Positions 1-8,543 of a stretch of 64,000 nucleotides of DNA are shown piece after piece. Below the pieces are notes generated by a model. It worked only from the letters and a program-made list of their open reading frames with translations, searched no databases and had not been told where the DNA came from. Source of the DNA: Thermoproteota archaeon (GTDB taxonomy: Archaea > Thermoproteota > Korarchaeia > Korarchaeales > Korarchaeaceae); assembly GCA_027491555.1 (NCBI GenBank), contig JAOZGN010000024.1, positions 26,998 to 90,997 of the forward strand. The letters are read 5' to 3'. The position numbers were made by a program, and so were the translations under genes. Within the stretch, counting starts at the first letter, position 1. Each line of letters opens with the position of its first letter.

Positions 1-507
1 CTGAGCGATCACCACCGCGGTCAGGAGTGCGAACCAGCCGACGAGCACCAGCAGGGGGTCTACCCGCGGAATCGCCCTCCTGGCCGTGAGCCCCTTCGTG
101 AGGTCAGTCAGGTAGCTCGCGAGGCTCCAGCCAGCCACTACCGTTGCCAGCACGGTGCACCCGAGCTTGTAGAAGTGCACGATGGGCGGAACCTCGAAGA
201 CCGTCTCTACCACGTCGAGCCAGCCGAACATCACCATGACGCTCAGGCCCGCCAGGACCCCCCTCCAGTACCCCGACAGGAGCGCCTCGACCTTTGACTT
301 CCAGGCCGTGTAGAGGAGCGCCGTGAAGGCCATAGTCCCTAGGAGGCCGGTGAACCTCAGGAGGAACTCCGCCTGGGTGAGGGGGCGGAAGCTCCACTGG
401 TGAGATGTAGCGGCGACGACGATGGCTCCTAAGGCGATCCAGATCGCCGCGAGGCCTTCCTGAACTGTGAGCCGCAGGCCCCTACCCTCCGCGCTCAACA
501 CCAGCAC
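1..507 (-). CDS. Polytopic membrane protein, 3' end outside window
   Basis: Reading the minus strand from about 507 gives one open frame that runs off the left edge of the window. It contains at least four hydrophobic segments separated by short charged loops (for example GLAAIWIALGAIVVAA and LLGTMAFTALLYTAW). This pattern indicates an integral membrane protein. I do not recognise the family. A TATA-like element at 549-555 on the minus strand would put transcription start near 526, so GTG at 505-507 or the GTG/TTG codons just after it are the likely starts. It diverges from the cofE-like gene. The frame is well supported, but start and function are uncertain. Confidence 0.6.
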   Translation of the reverse strand, partial: MLVLSAEGRGLRLTVQEGLAAIWIALGAIVVAATSHQWSFRPLTQAEFLLRFTGLLGTMAFTALLYTAWKSKVEALLSGYWRGVLAGLSVMVMFGWLDVVETVFEVPPIVHFYKLGCTVLATVVAGWSLASYLTDLTKGLTARRAIPRVDPLLVLVGWFALLTAVVIAQ

Positions 508-664
508 ACCCGGCTCCGGCTCATTAGCGGGGCTCCGGTGACTGCCCCATAAAAGTGATGGGTCAGGTTAGGCTTTCGAACCGGACGGCTGTTCCCGATC
601 ACCGTGCTCTCCGGAAAAAACGCCGCGGTCAGCTTAAAATTCCCAGCTGGAAAGACGCCGTCCA
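508..664. promoter_or_regulatory. Divergent promoter region
   Basis: This 157-nt gap carries an AT box on each strand: 549-555 (minus, serving the membrane protein) and 633-639 (plus, CTTAAAA). The plus-strand box lies about 29 nt before the ATG at 665, which implies a leaderless or nearly leaderless transcript for the cofE-like gene. No RNA gene is visible here. Confidence 0.5.
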
Positions 665-1579
665 ATGGGATCTCCCTCCAAAACAGCTTCCCGCCCCACG
701 ACCGTCAGGATGATCGGGCTCAGGCTCCCCCGGGTTACGGAGGGAGATGACCTGGCCGAGCACATCGTCCAGGCCGTAGGTGAGGTTGGAGAGAGACTCG
801 AGGACGGAGACGTGCTCGTGGTGGCGAGCAAGGTGATCTCCCGCGCCAAGGGATACGTTGTGAAGCCGGAGGAAGTCAAGCCGGGTATCAGGAGCAAGCT
901 GTTGGCATGGCTGTCGGGCCGAGAGCCCTGGGAGGTCGAGCTGATCAGGGAGGGAGGAAACCTCGTGTTCATCATGCCCTTCTCCAAGGCTACTAGGGGG
1001 ACAGGCTTCCCAGAGAGGTTCGCGGTTGATCCGGAAGAAGCCAGGAAGATGGTGGAGTCCGCCGGGGATGTCATGCTCATGAGAGTTAGGGGGCTGACCC
1101 TCCTCGACGCTGGGATGGACTACTCCAACTGCCCCGAGGGCCACGTCTGCCTGCTACCGCCAGAACCGGACGCGGAGGCGCGGGAGATAGCCGACCGCAT
1201 AAGGGAGCTGACGGGCGTCAGGGTGGGGGTCGTGGTCTCCGACACGGAGTTCCAGCCCATGAAGATCGGCTCGATCGACGTGGCGGTCGGAGTGGCCAAC
1301 GTCTTTCCGATCCGCAGGAGGTTTGGGGCCAGGGACTACTTCGGGAGGCCGAAGTTCGGGGGAGACGACTCCGTGGCCGACGAGCTCGCGGCCGCGGCGG
1401 CCCTACTCATGGGGCAGGCTGACGAGGGCATACCCGTCGTGCTGTTCAAGGGGTTGGACGTTGAGATGAGCGAAGAGGCCAGCTCCGAGGATTGGATTGC
1501 CCCCAGCATGAAGGTGGCCAGGGTAATTCTTGTGGGGGCCTTAAAGACGCTGATCGCTAAGCTCCTGAGGCTAGCTTAG
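665..1579 (+). CDS. CofE-like F420-0:gamma-glutamyl ligase family protein
   Basis: This 304-residue protein belongs to the coenzyme F420-0:L-glutamate ligase family, which adds glutamates to F420-0 using GTP. Family hallmarks are the N-terminal stretch with DVLVVASKVISRAKG, the motif VVVSDTEFQPMKIGSIDVA and the C-terminal VADELAAAAALLMGQADEG followed by IPVVLFKG. The usual D-x-x-G-R-P motif appears altered at DTEFQPMK, while a GRP triplet occurs about 35 residues later. The specificity may therefore differ from true CofE. No other F420 gene is in the window. ATG 665 follows a TATA box at 633-639; an internal ATG (residue 16) is an alternative start. Confidence 0.72.
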   Translation: MGSPSKTASRPTTVRMIGLRLPRVTEGDDLAEHIVQAVGEVGERLEDGDVLVVASKVISRAKGYVVKPEEVKPGIRSKLLAWLSGREPWEVELIREGGNLVFIMPFSKATRGTGFPERFAVDPEEARKMVESAGDVMLMRVRGLTLLDAGMDYSNCPEGHVCLLPPEPDAEAREIADRIRELTGVRVGVVVSDTEFQPMKIGSIDVAVGVANVFPIRRRFGARDYFGRPKFGGDDSVADELAAAAALLMGQADEGIPVVLFKGLDVEMSEEASSEDWIAPSMKVARVILVGALKTLIAKLLRLA

Positions 1580-1629
1580 CCGCCGGATAGGACGGCCTCA
1601 GTTAATTACGAGGTGACAATGTCTGCCCC

Positions 1630-2571
1630 ATGATGGCGACCGAGCGCTGCCTGTACTGCCAGAGGCCCGGCGAGCACTTCATCCCGAACCTCGGTGGGAA
1701 GGTCTGCACCGAGCACTTCCTGAGGTACTTCAGGAAGAGGGTGAAGAGGGTCCTTAGGAGGATGGGGAAGAGCAAGAGGGTACTCGTCGGCGTCTCCGGC
1801 GGGAAGGACTCCGTGGCGGCCCTCTACGCGCTTGCGGAGATGGCTGACGAGTTCGCCCTGGAGATAGGGGCCCTCATGATCGACGTGGGAGTGCCGGGCA
1901 ACGAGGCGTGCGTCGAGGTCTTCGAGAGGGCAGTCTCGGAGACAGGGGTTAGGAGGCACTTCGTCTCCCTGAAAGACGACCTGGGTATCAGGGTGCCCGA
2001 CGACCCCTCGTTCGCCTGCGTGGTCTGCGGGACCGTGACCAGGTACGTCCTGAACAGAGTGGCCCACGAGGCGGGCTACGACTACGTTGCGACGGGCCAC
2101 AACCTGGACGACATGGCCTACTTCGCCCTCAACAACATGGTCACCCATAACATCGCGTACCTGCGTTCCCTCGACTCGGTCACGCCGCCCATTCCCGAGC
2201 TTAAGCTGGTCGGGAGGGTGAGGCCCCTCTTCTGGCTGAGCGACGCCGACGCCGAGACGTACGTGAGGATCATAGGCGCCCCGAGGTGCTCGACAAAGTG
2301 CCCGCACGAGGGGCAGGACAAGCAGGCGCTCATCAAGCCCCTCCTCAATGACCTACGCTCGCTCTGGCCAACCAGCATCGTTAACTTCGTCGACTCGGCT
2401 AGGGAGCTCGCCAAGATGGCCGGCTTGCTGGGTGAGAAGATGGAAGGGTTCAGGGAGTGCGTCAGGTGCGGCTACCCGAGCAGGACAGAGGTATGCTCGT
2501 TCTGCAGGCTGATAGAGAAGCTGGGCGGCAGGGTCCCAGACAGGCTGGCCAGGACTGGGTCAGGGGGTTAA
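1630..2571 (+). CDS. ttuA: TtuA/Ncs6-family tRNA 2-thiouridine synthetase
   Basis: This is a tRNA thiolation enzyme that adenylates the target uridine and inserts sulfur. It has an N-terminal zinc finger (Cys7, Cys10, Cys26, His29), a PP-loop ATP pyrophosphatase motif SGGKDS at residues 56-61, and a second zinc finger at the C-terminus (Cys277, Cys280, Cys289, Cys292). The cysteines expected to bind the catalytic Fe-S cluster are visible as CVVC (130, 133) and Cys220/Cys224. The length (313 aa) fits the family. The first two codons are both ATG (1630, 1633). The small ubiquitin-like sulfur carrier expected as its donor could be a MoaD-type protein. Confidence 0.88.
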   Translation: MMATERCLYCQRPGEHFIPNLGGKVCTEHFLRYFRKRVKRVLRRMGKSKRVLVGVSGGKDSVAALYALAEMADEFALEIGALMIDVGVPGNEACVEVFERAVSETGVRRHFVSLKDDLGIRVPDDPSFACVVCGTVTRYVLNRVAHEAGYDYVATGHNLDDMAYFALNNMVTHNIAYLRSLDSVTPPIPELKLVGRVRPLFWLSDADAETYVRIIGAPRCSTKCPHEGQDKQALIKPLLNDLRSLWPTSIVNFVDSARELAKMAGLLGEKMEGFRECVRCGYPSRTEVCSFCRLIEKLGGRVPDRLARTGSGG

Positions 2572-2602
2572 TTTTATACCACCATCGGACGCGGGTCCGG
2601 AA

Positions 2603-2899
2603 ATGCCTGAGGTCGAGTGTCCCATCTGCGGGGCAAGAATCCCGGTAGAGCCCTCGGACTTTCAGGGGGAGGTTGAGTGCCCTGACTGCGGGGCCAGGCT
2701 GTTCGTGGTGGTTGAGGGAGGGTCCGTCCAACTTGTGGAGCTTAGGGAAGAGGAGCTCGAGTTTGAAGAAGAGGAGCTCGACCTCTCCGAACTCGAGGCG
2801 GATGTCGAGGGGATCGAGCTGGAGGATGTTGACTTCGAGATCGAGGACGTGGAGCTGGAGGACCTTGGAGAGCTGGACGACGGGCTGGAGGGTTTCTGA
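2603..2899 (+). CDS. LysW-like zinc-ribbon protein with long acidic tail
   Basis: This 98-residue protein starts with a zinc ribbon (ECPICGARIP and ECPDCGARL, four cysteines) like that of LysW, the amino-group carrier of archaeal lysine/arginine synthesis. LysW ends in a short EDWGE tail whose terminal Glu is the attachment site. Here the ribbon is followed by about 50 residues of repeated E/D/L/V units (such as VEGIELEDVDFEIEDVELED) and the protein ends in GLEGF. The attachment glutamate is therefore missing at the expected place. A TATA box at 2572-2579 makes the ATG leaderless. It is probably co-transcribed with the PHP gene 15 nt downstream. A LysW-like fold is likely; function unknown. 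Confidence 0.6.
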   Translation: MPEVECPICGARIPVEPSDFQGEVECPDCGARLFVVVEGGSVQLVELREEELEFEEEELDLSELEADVEGIELEDVDFEIEDVELEDLGELDDGLEGF

Positions 2900-2914
2900 C
2901 GGAGACGGGGTGGG

Positions 2915-3964
2915 GTGATACCCCTGCCCGTGGTCGAGGCCCCCGAGTGGATGAGGCTGGACCTCGACGTCCCCCCGGGGTGGTACGACCTCCACGTGCA
3001 CACGAGGTGGTCGAGAGACTCCCCCTCAAAACCCGTCGCGATAGCCAAGTGGGCGAGGAGGAGAGGCCTCGCAGGCCTGGCAGTGACTGATCACGGGGAA
3101 ACCCTCGCCTACGCGGAAGTGAAGAGGGCCGCCGAGGAGCTCGGGCTCGTGGTGATCCCCGGAGAGGAGATCAAGACATCTAGGGGGGAGGTCATCGGGC
3201 TCAACCTCTCGGACTGGGTGAGGCAGAACAGGAACCCTCTCGAGACCGTTGATGAGATCAGGGAGCAGGGGGGCCTCGTTATAGTGCCCCACCCCGGGGA
3301 CCGGACCAGAAAGAACGCCATGAGCGCGGCCACGGTCAGGGAGATCTCCCACAGGCTGCACGCCCTAGAGGCGTCCAACTCCAGGTCGCCGCGGGAAGCC
3401 AATCGGAGGGCCCGGAGGCTGGCCGTCGAGCTGGGCCTCCCCTGGACCGCCGGGAGCGATGGGCACCTGGCGTTCGAGGTAGGAAGGTCGGCGGTCCTGC
3501 TGGGCGAGGACGGCCGGGTATTGGCCGTCAGGCTGCCCAAAGTGAGCGGGGCCATCCTGGCCCCGGTATCCCACGCGGTGAAGCTGATGAGGCACAGGCT
3601 GGCTCGGCTGCCAGACTTCATCCACGACGCGTCAAAGGCGTTCCCCAGCGGCGTCTCGGCGGCCCTCGCCACCCCGCCGGGGTGGGAGGCCTGGCTGGTC
3701 TCTGGCGGCAGGGCCTACATGGTTGAGGCCCACGGCGGCAGGGCGCGCGTCCTGAGAGAGGCTTCCCTCGACGAGCTGGAAGATCCGGTGGCGCTCTGGA
3801 CCTCCAGCGACGCCGGAGGTTGGAGGAGGTTCAAGCTGGAGGGCTGGCCCGGCGACACGGGGCTCGCAGTCGTGGACTGCCACGAGTCAAGGGTGACTCA
3901 CCTGGTCGTCAGGAGGGGGACCGAGATCATCCCCCTGTCCACGAGGGGGCTCCGGCTCATCTGA
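2915..3964 (+). CDS. PHP-domain metal-dependent phosphoesterase
   Basis: This protein belongs to the PHP family of metal-dependent phosphoesterases. The first metal motif is YDLHVHT (residues 24-30), followed by VTDHGETLAYAEV around residue 58, VIPGEEIKTSRG, IVPHPGD, and SDGH near residue 183, in family order. The C-terminal third, after about residue 210, matches nothing I know. The GTG at 2915 is 15 nt after the LysW-like stop; ATG 2951 is a possible shorter start. The substrate is unknown; relatives hydrolyse phosphoesters such as nucleotides or histidinol phosphate. Confidence 0.75.
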   Translation: MIPLPVVEAPEWMRLDLDVPPGWYDLHVHTRWSRDSPSKPVAIAKWARRRGLAGLAVTDHGETLAYAEVKRAAEELGLVVIPGEEIKTSRGEVIGLNLSDWVRQNRNPLETVDEIREQGGLVIVPHPGDRTRKNAMSAATVREISHRLHALEASNSRSPREANRRARRLAVELGLPWTAGSDGHLAFEVGRSAVLLGEDGRVLAVRLPKVSGAILAPVSHAVKLMRHRLARLPDFIHDASKAFPSGVSAALATPPGWEAWLVSGGRAYMVEAHGGRARVLREASLDELEDPVALWTSSDAGGWRRFKLEGWPGDTGLAVVDCHESRVTHLVVRRGTEIIPLSTRGLRLI

Positions 3965-4030
3965 ATTCAAGCCCCACGCTTGAACCTAGGATGGAACAAC
4001 ATATTTACCCCTCGCGTGCGCGAAACAGAG

Positions 4031-4798
4031 ATGCCGTCGCTAAGGCTGTTCGACGCGCACTGCCACTTGGAGGATCCTGCCTTCGACGACGACAGGTGGG
4101 AGGTCATCGACAGGGCCGTCAAGGCCGGCGTGGTCGGGATGGTCTCCTCCTCGCTGGACAGCTCGGATGCGGAGAAGGCCCTCAGGCTCTTCCTCCCCAC
4201 CAACGTTGTCCACATCTCCCTGGGCCTCGATCCCAGGGATGTAGACGATGAGGCCGAGATTAAGGCGGTGGAGAGGCTCATCCTGGAGAACGAGAAGGAC
4301 ATAGTGGCCGTCGGCGAGGTGGGCATGGACTACAGGATAGCCAAGCAGGAGTCGGTGAGGAGGAGGCAGGAGGAGGTGTTCAGGAAGTTCATCAGGCTCG
4401 CCGAAGAGATAGACAAGCCCGTCGTCGTACACAGCCTCTGGGCCCAGAGACCCGTCCTGAGGGTGCTGGAGGATGAGGGCGCCACGAGGGTGGTCTTACA
4501 CGCTTTTGGGGGATCGCAGAAGGACGTGAAGATCGCCGTGGAGAGAGGATGGTACGTGAGCATAGCCACGAACGTCACCAAGAGCGCCAACGTGCAGAAG
4601 GTAGCCGAAGCGACGCCAGTCGAGTACATGGTGCTGGAGAGTGACTCCCCCGTCCTGAGCCCTGACTCTAAGGGCAGGAACGAGCCCGCAAAGCTAGTCA
4701 AGTCCGTGAAGTTCCTAGCCAAGATGAAGGGCATGAAGCTGGCGGAACTCGCCGAGATAACGACCGCAAACGCGATGGAGGTATACGGCCTAAGGTAG
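4031..4798 (+). CDS. TatD-family metal-dependent hydrolase
   Basis: This 255-aa TIM-barrel hydrolase of the TatD/YcfH type is likely a metal-dependent nuclease. Metal ligands are visible as DAHCHLED at the N-terminus, VAVGEVGMDY (Glu), VVVHSLW, VLHAFGG and the aspartate in VLESDSP. The reading frame stays open back to an ATG at 3980. However, a TATA box at 4001-4008 predicts transcription start at about 4031, exactly on the ATG of MPSLRLFDAHCH, so I chose the shorter leaderless start. No relation to Tat transport is implied by the name. Confidence 0.82.
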   Translation: MPSLRLFDAHCHLEDPAFDDDRWEVIDRAVKAGVVGMVSSSLDSSDAEKALRLFLPTNVVHISLGLDPRDVDDEAEIKAVERLILENEKDIVAVGEVGMDYRIAKQESVRRRQEEVFRKFIRLAEEIDKPVVVHSLWAQRPVLRVLEDEGATRVVLHAFGGSQKDVKIAVERGWYVSIATNVTKSANVQKVAEATPVEYMVLESDSPVLSPDSKGRNEPAKLVKSVKFLAKMKGMKLAELAEITTANAMEVYGLR

Positions 4799-4808
4799 GT
4801 CTTGCAGA

Positions 4809-5717
4809 GTGCAGAAGGGAGGTGGGTTCGGGTCGAGGTCTGGTCCAGACCCGGGAGCTAATTCTAAGCGCGAAGAGGGGACTACAGGGAGGGGCGAGGG
4901 GAGGATAGCCTACGACCTCATCGGCTCCAGGGAAACAGGAGCCGTCGCGATAGTGGAGGTCCCTGAGGGAATGGACCCCGTCGAGGCCGCCAGGGAGGTC
5001 GCGTCGAGGCATAGGCACGTCAAGTCGGTTCTGATCAAACGGGGACCCAGAGAGGGGGAGGAAAGGCTGAGGCGGTACGAGCTTGTCTTGGGGGAGGAGG
5101 ACACCGAGGTGATCCACAAAGAACACGGGTACAGGCTCAGGCTGGACCCCAGGAGGGTGTACTTCTCTCCCAGGGAGGCCACCGACAGGATGGAGGTTGC
5201 CTCGATGGTGAGGCCGGGCGAGCGGGTGCTGGTCATGTTCGCCGGCGTGGGTCCCTACGCAGTGGCGATAGCGAAGGTCCAGCCGGAGGTCAAGGAGGTC
5301 GTGGGCGTCGAGATAAACCCGGACGCCGTCAGGTACTTTGAGGAGAACATCAAGCTCAACAGGCTCGAAGGGAAGGTTCGGGCGGTCCTCGGAGACGTCA
5401 GGGAGGTATGCCCCTCCATGTTCGGCAGGTTCGACAGGGTGGTCATGCCCCTCCCGAAGGGGGCCTACATGTTCCTGAACCTCGCCCTCAGGTGCCTCCA
5501 GCCCGAGGGGGGAGTGCTCCACTTCTACTACTGGGGAGGGGAGGACGCTCCCCAGAGGGCCGCCGAACTGATCGAGGAGGCCGCGAATCGGCTTGGCCTG
5601 GAGACGAAGGTTCGGGGCTGGAGAAGGGTCGGCAGCTATTCCCCCCGGAAGTGGAAGTTCAGGATCGACGTGGAGGTCAGGCCAGAGCGGCGAGGCGGCG
5701 GCAACCCAAGTTTATAG
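4809..5717 (+). CDS. Trm5/Taw2-like SAM-dependent tRNA methyltransferase (COG2520)
   Basis: This is a class I SAM-dependent enzyme of the Trm5/Taw2 group, which acts on G37 or its wyosine derivatives in tRNA. An N-terminal module starts at YDLIGSRETGAVAIVEV. The SAM site is VLVMFAGVGPYAVAIAK with the acidic end VVGVEINPDA. The NPPY-like motif is VMPLPKGAYMFLN, and the C-terminus has the family-typical VGSYSPRKWKFRIDV. Trm5 and Taw2 cannot be separated by eye. The first 30 residues from GTG 4809 are low-complexity and unlike the family. The true start may be further in, but no standard codon is well placed there. Confidence 0.78.
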   Translation: MQKGGGFGSRSGPDPGANSKREEGTTGRGEGRIAYDLIGSRETGAVAIVEVPEGMDPVEAAREVASRHRHVKSVLIKRGPREGEERLRRYELVLGEEDTEVIHKEHGYRLRLDPRRVYFSPREATDRMEVASMVRPGERVLVMFAGVGPYAVAIAKVQPEVKEVVGVEINPDAVRYFEENIKLNRLEGKVRAVLGDVREVCPSMFGRFDRVVMPLPKGAYMFLNLALRCLQPEGGVLHFYYWGGEDAPQRAAELIEEAANRLGLETKVRGWRRVGSYSPRKWKFRIDVEVRPERRGGGNPSL

Positions 5718-5785
5718 TAATTGGGTCCGCCCAAGTGTTTCAGGCCCTTCCGGCCTATTCACGCTAAAAGAGAGGAGGATAGGCT

Positions 5786-6460
5786 ATGGAACACTCGGAA
5801 GAGGACTCCTTCAGGGAGATCAAGGAAGAGGTTGAAAGAGAGTTCAGGCAGAGGTACCTGGGTGACCTCGACAGGCTCAGGAAGGAGTTTGCCTCTGAGC
5901 TCAGTGGAGTCCTCTCCAGGAAGGTCATCGAGCACATGAACCTGAAGAAGGAGCACTACAAGGAGATCTTCCTAAACGGGCTGAAGCTGACGTTGGAGAA
6001 CTGTGGAGAGGAGCGCGGCGAGGACGTCGCGGCCGTGTTCGACGACACCTACAGCACGATCTTGACGGACCTGGTGAAGCTGATACCCGAACTGGTCGAG
6101 GGCATGTTCAGGTGGACCGGCGGGGAGGTCGTGGAGGAGCTGGTTGGCAGGATGGAAGAACTCATCGCGATGGCCTCCGAGCTCGAGGCCAGGAAGAGAG
6201 TCGGCGCGGAGGTCGAGTCTGAGATCGTGCAGAAGCTGATCAACGAGTTGACCAAGAGGGACAAGGGGCTGAGGGCCCTGAGGTTCCTAGAACTCCAGGG
6301 TCCCAAGACCAGTGTAGAGGTGGCCAGCTTCCTTGGCGTGGCGGACCCGACAGCAAGGGATTACCTGAAGAGGCTGGAGGCCCAGGGATACGTGGAGAGG
6401 ATAGAGGGGCGCCCCATCAGGTACAAGTTCGTCAGAGCCCCCTGGAGTCAGGAGATGTAG
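5786..6460 (+). CDS. Predicted transcriptional regulator, helical N-terminus plus winged HTH
   Basis: This 224-residue cytoplasmic protein has a highly charged, helical (coiled-coil-like) N-terminal two thirds. It ends in a winged helix-turn-helix from about residue 160: LRALRFLELQGPKTSVEVA, then SFLGVADPTARDYLKRLEAQ and the wing GYVERIEGRPIRYKF. This is the ArsR/MarR-like layout of archaeal regulators, with the long helices probably forming a dimer. The TATA box is at 5711-5718, and a strong ribosome site GAGGAGG lies just before ATG 5786, so this transcript has a leader. Target genes are unknown. Confidence 0.62.
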   Translation: MEHSEEDSFREIKEEVEREFRQRYLGDLDRLRKEFASELSGVLSRKVIEHMNLKKEHYKEIFLNGLKLTLENCGEERGEDVAAVFDDTYSTILTDLVKLIPELVEGMFRWTGGEVVEELVGRMEELIAMASELEARKRVGAEVESEIVQKLINELTKRDKGLRALRFLELQGPKTSVEVASFLGVADPTARDYLKRLEAQGYVERIEGRPIRYKFVRAPWSQEM

Positions 6461-6483
6461 CGGCCGGAGTCCGGTGAGCCATC

Positions 6484-6735
6484 TTGAAGGTAACCTTGCT
6501 GGTCTCTCCGCTGTGCGAGTCTTCGCTCGACGCCGCCAGGCTCGTCAGCAGGTTCTGCCGGGAGAGGGGCATGGAGTATGAGGAGGTGTCCGTGAGGACC
6601 ATGAGAGGTCAGAGGATGGCCCTGAGCGCCGGGATCACGCTCCTGCCTGCCCTGCTGATCAACGGGAGGCTCGTCCACCAGGGGCCCCTTACCGAGGAGG
6701 CGTTGCGGAGAATTGTCGAGCAGGCTGAGGGCTGA
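6484..6735 (+). CDS. Small thioredoxin-fold protein
   Basis: This 83-residue protein has the compact thioredoxin/glutaredoxin pattern: a beta strand MKVTLLVSPLC, a helix, a second strand, and the cis-proline region LLPALLING. The active site would be C-E-S-S, a single-cysteine form rather than CxxC. That suits glutathionylation-like or persulfide chemistry, or a structural role. The TTG start overlaps nothing upstream. Its 3' end overlaps the next gene by 23 nt, so the two are probably translated together. Confidence 0.6.
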   Translation: MKVTLLVSPLCESSLDAARLVSRFCRERGMEYEEVSVRTMRGQRMALSAGITLLPALLINGRLVHQGPLTEEALRRIVEQAEG

Positions 6736-7876
6736 CGTCTTAGTTGTCGGGGCCGGCCCAGCTGGCTCTTCCGCGGCCCTCAGGCTGGCGGAGGTCGGGG
6801 TAGACGTCGTGGTGCTGGAGGCCAAGTCGCGGCCCGGCCTGAGGACGGCCTGTTCGGGCATCCTAGGCCCGCTGGCCTGGGAGGCCCTCCCGATTAGGCG
6901 CAGGGAGTGGATCATGGGGCGCGTGGACTGGGCCAGGTTCGTCTCGCCCCGGGGATCCGAGCTGTCCGTTGAGCGTGGGGGGCTCGCCAGGGTGGTGGAC
7001 AGGGAGGTCATGGATCGAGACCTGGCGCGGGCCGCGGAGGATATGGGCGCTCGCCTGATGACGGGAACAAGACTGATCGGGTTATCTCCGGGACTCGCGA
7101 TCGCTCGAAGGGGAGGTGAGAGGCTGGAGGTGCGCTTCGACTACTTGATCGCGGCCGACGGCCCAAGCTCGACGGTCAGGAGGCTCTTGGGGCTCAGGGG
7201 ACCGGGGGTCGAGGTGGGGGTCAATGTCAGGTGTCGCGGCGAGGGGATGGATGGGTACGAGGTCCGCCTCAGGGGGGGATCCAGCTTCTCCTGGGCGCAC
7301 CCCCGGGCCGGGGGACGCATGGTGGGTGCCCTGGGTAGCGTGGGCGATCCCGTCCTGGAGTGGGCGCTCTCACACGGCGGATGCCCTGAGGGGGAGGTTA
7401 GGGGTGGGCTCATCCCTCGGAGGCCCCTCAAGAGGCTAACGCTCCGATTCGGCGGCTCTTGGGTGGCCTTCGTTGGGGATTCGGCGGGTCAGGTCAAGCC
7501 GCTGAGCCGAGGGGGAATCTATTGGGGCGTTTCAGCGGCCAGGATGGCCGCCGACGCCATCCTGGCGGACATGGAGGGAAGGGGGTCTGCGGGCAGATAC
7601 CAGCGCGACTGGTGGGGGAAGTTCAGGAGGGAAGTGGCCTTCTCCCTCGCCGCGCGGGCCTACTTGGAGCGACTGAACTTGGAGGGACTCGAAAGGTTGT
7701 TTCGCCTCCTGAAGAATCAGGAGAGTGTCCTTGAAAGGAGCTTTCACGTGGACCTGCAGGGAGAGGCGGCAGCCAAGATTTTGAGCCCGACCTTGGCGGT
7801 CAGGGCCGCTATGGTATCCCCCTCCGCCGCGGCCTCGGCGCTTGCCAGGCTGCTGGCAGAGCTCGTAGGGTGGTGA
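6713..7876 (+). CDS. FAD-dependent geranylgeranyl reductase-like oxidoreductase
   Basis: This 387-aa flavoprotein is of the geranylgeranyl reductase / p-hydroxybenzoate hydroxylase superfamily. In archaea such enzymes often saturate the isoprenoid chains of membrane lipids. The FAD-binding motif is DVLVVGAGPAGSSAALRLAE at the N-terminus with VVVLEAKSRPG after it. DYLIAADGPSS (the DG motif) is in the middle and VAFVGDSAGQVKPLSRGGIYWG near residue 255. The TTG start lies inside the upstream thioredoxin-like gene. Whether the substrate is a lipid cannot be read from the sequence. Confidence 0.75.
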   Translation: MSSRLRADVLVVGAGPAGSSAALRLAEVGVDVVVLEAKSRPGLRTACSGILGPLAWEALPIRRREWIMGRVDWARFVSPRGSELSVERGGLARVVDREVMDRDLARAAEDMGARLMTGTRLIGLSPGLAIARRGGERLEVRFDYLIAADGPSSTVRRLLGLRGPGVEVGVNVRCRGEGMDGYEVRLRGGSSFSWAHPRAGGRMVGALGSVGDPVLEWALSHGGCPEGEVRGGLIPRRPLKRLTLRFGGSWVAFVGDSAGQVKPLSRGGIYWGVSAARMAADAILADMEGRGSAGRYQRDWWGKFRREVAFSLAARAYLERLNLEGLERLFRLLKNQESVLERSFHVDLQGEAAAKILSPTLAVRAAMVSPSAAASALARLLAELVGW

Positions 7877-7883
7877 TGGGGAT

Positions 7884-8516
7884 TTGTCCGTGCTCCTGAG
7901 ACTGTCGATCTCCGCGTCTGCCGGCTCACTGATCTTCCTGCTCCTCCAGAGGTACTCCAGAGCCCCGAAGGCCACCTCCGCGCTCCTGGCCGCTATCATG
8001 GCCGGCTACGCGGCCTCTCTGGGGGGCTTCCTCACCCCATCGAGGGCTATCTTGTACGCCTGGGGCTCCTCCCTTGACGCGATCCTCTCAGGTCGGGCGT
8101 ACACCCTCCTGACATCCATATTCCTTCACGCTGGCTTGCTCCATCTGGCCTTCAACTCATACGCGCTCTACGTCTTGGGAACGCTGACGGAGCAGATCCT
8201 AGGCCCTACCCGTATGCTTTCGACGTTCTTCGCCGCGGCGCTGGTGGGGGGCCTTGGCTCCGCGATCCTCACCCCCTGGGCCGTGTCCGTGGGCGCCTCG
8301 GGAGGCATACTAGGACTGTTCGGCGTCGCGATCGTTCTGGAGTGGATCAGATTCGGCCGAATCTCGTCCAGCACGATCATCGTGGCCCTCCTCGCCGTGG
8401 GAGGGGGCTTCCTCCAGGGCGTGGATGTGATAGCCCACGCACTGGGCCTCCTGGTCGGGGCGGCCATGGGGTGGGCCTTCCTCGGCAGGCCCCCGAGGGG
8501 GCCCCGGTGGTACTGA
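7884..8516 (+). CDS. Rhomboid-family intramembrane serine protease
   Basis: This is a 210-aa membrane protein with six or so hydrophobic segments. All rhomboid hallmarks are present: HAGLLHLAFN before the second core helix, the catalytic serine in VGASGGILGLFG (Ser139) and the catalytic histidine in DVIAHALGLLVG (His185). It should cleave transmembrane segments of other proteins within the membrane. The TTG start is 8 nt after the flavoprotein stop, suggesting one operon from 6484 to 8516. Confidence 0.87.
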   Translation: MSVLLRLSISASAGSLIFLLLQRYSRAPKATSALLAAIMAGYAASLGGFLTPSRAILYAWGSSLDAILSGRAYTLLTSIFLHAGLLHLAFNSYALYVLGTLTEQILGPTRMLSTFFAAALVGGLGSAILTPWAVSVGASGGILGLFGVAIVLEWIRFGRISSSTIIVALLAVGGGFLQGVDVIAHALGLLVGAAMGWAFLGRPPRGPRWY

Positions 8517-8543
8517 GGCCCGTCGGCCGCCTCAGCCGCGCGG

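Noticed and set aside
2662..3048. Ser-rich minus-strand frame
   Set aside because: The repeated serines are only the reverse complement of the acidic tail codons of the LysW-like gene.
4809..4908. ATA as start codon of the COG2520 gene at 4905
   Set aside because: The family similarity begins there and a purine-rich stretch precedes it, but ATA is too rare as a start and the ribosome site would be too close. I kept GTG 4809.
4698..5522. Minus-strand frame of 274 codons
   Set aside because: It is antisense to the COG2520 methyltransferase and the TatD end; low-complexity composition (Pro/His/Leu) marks a shadow.
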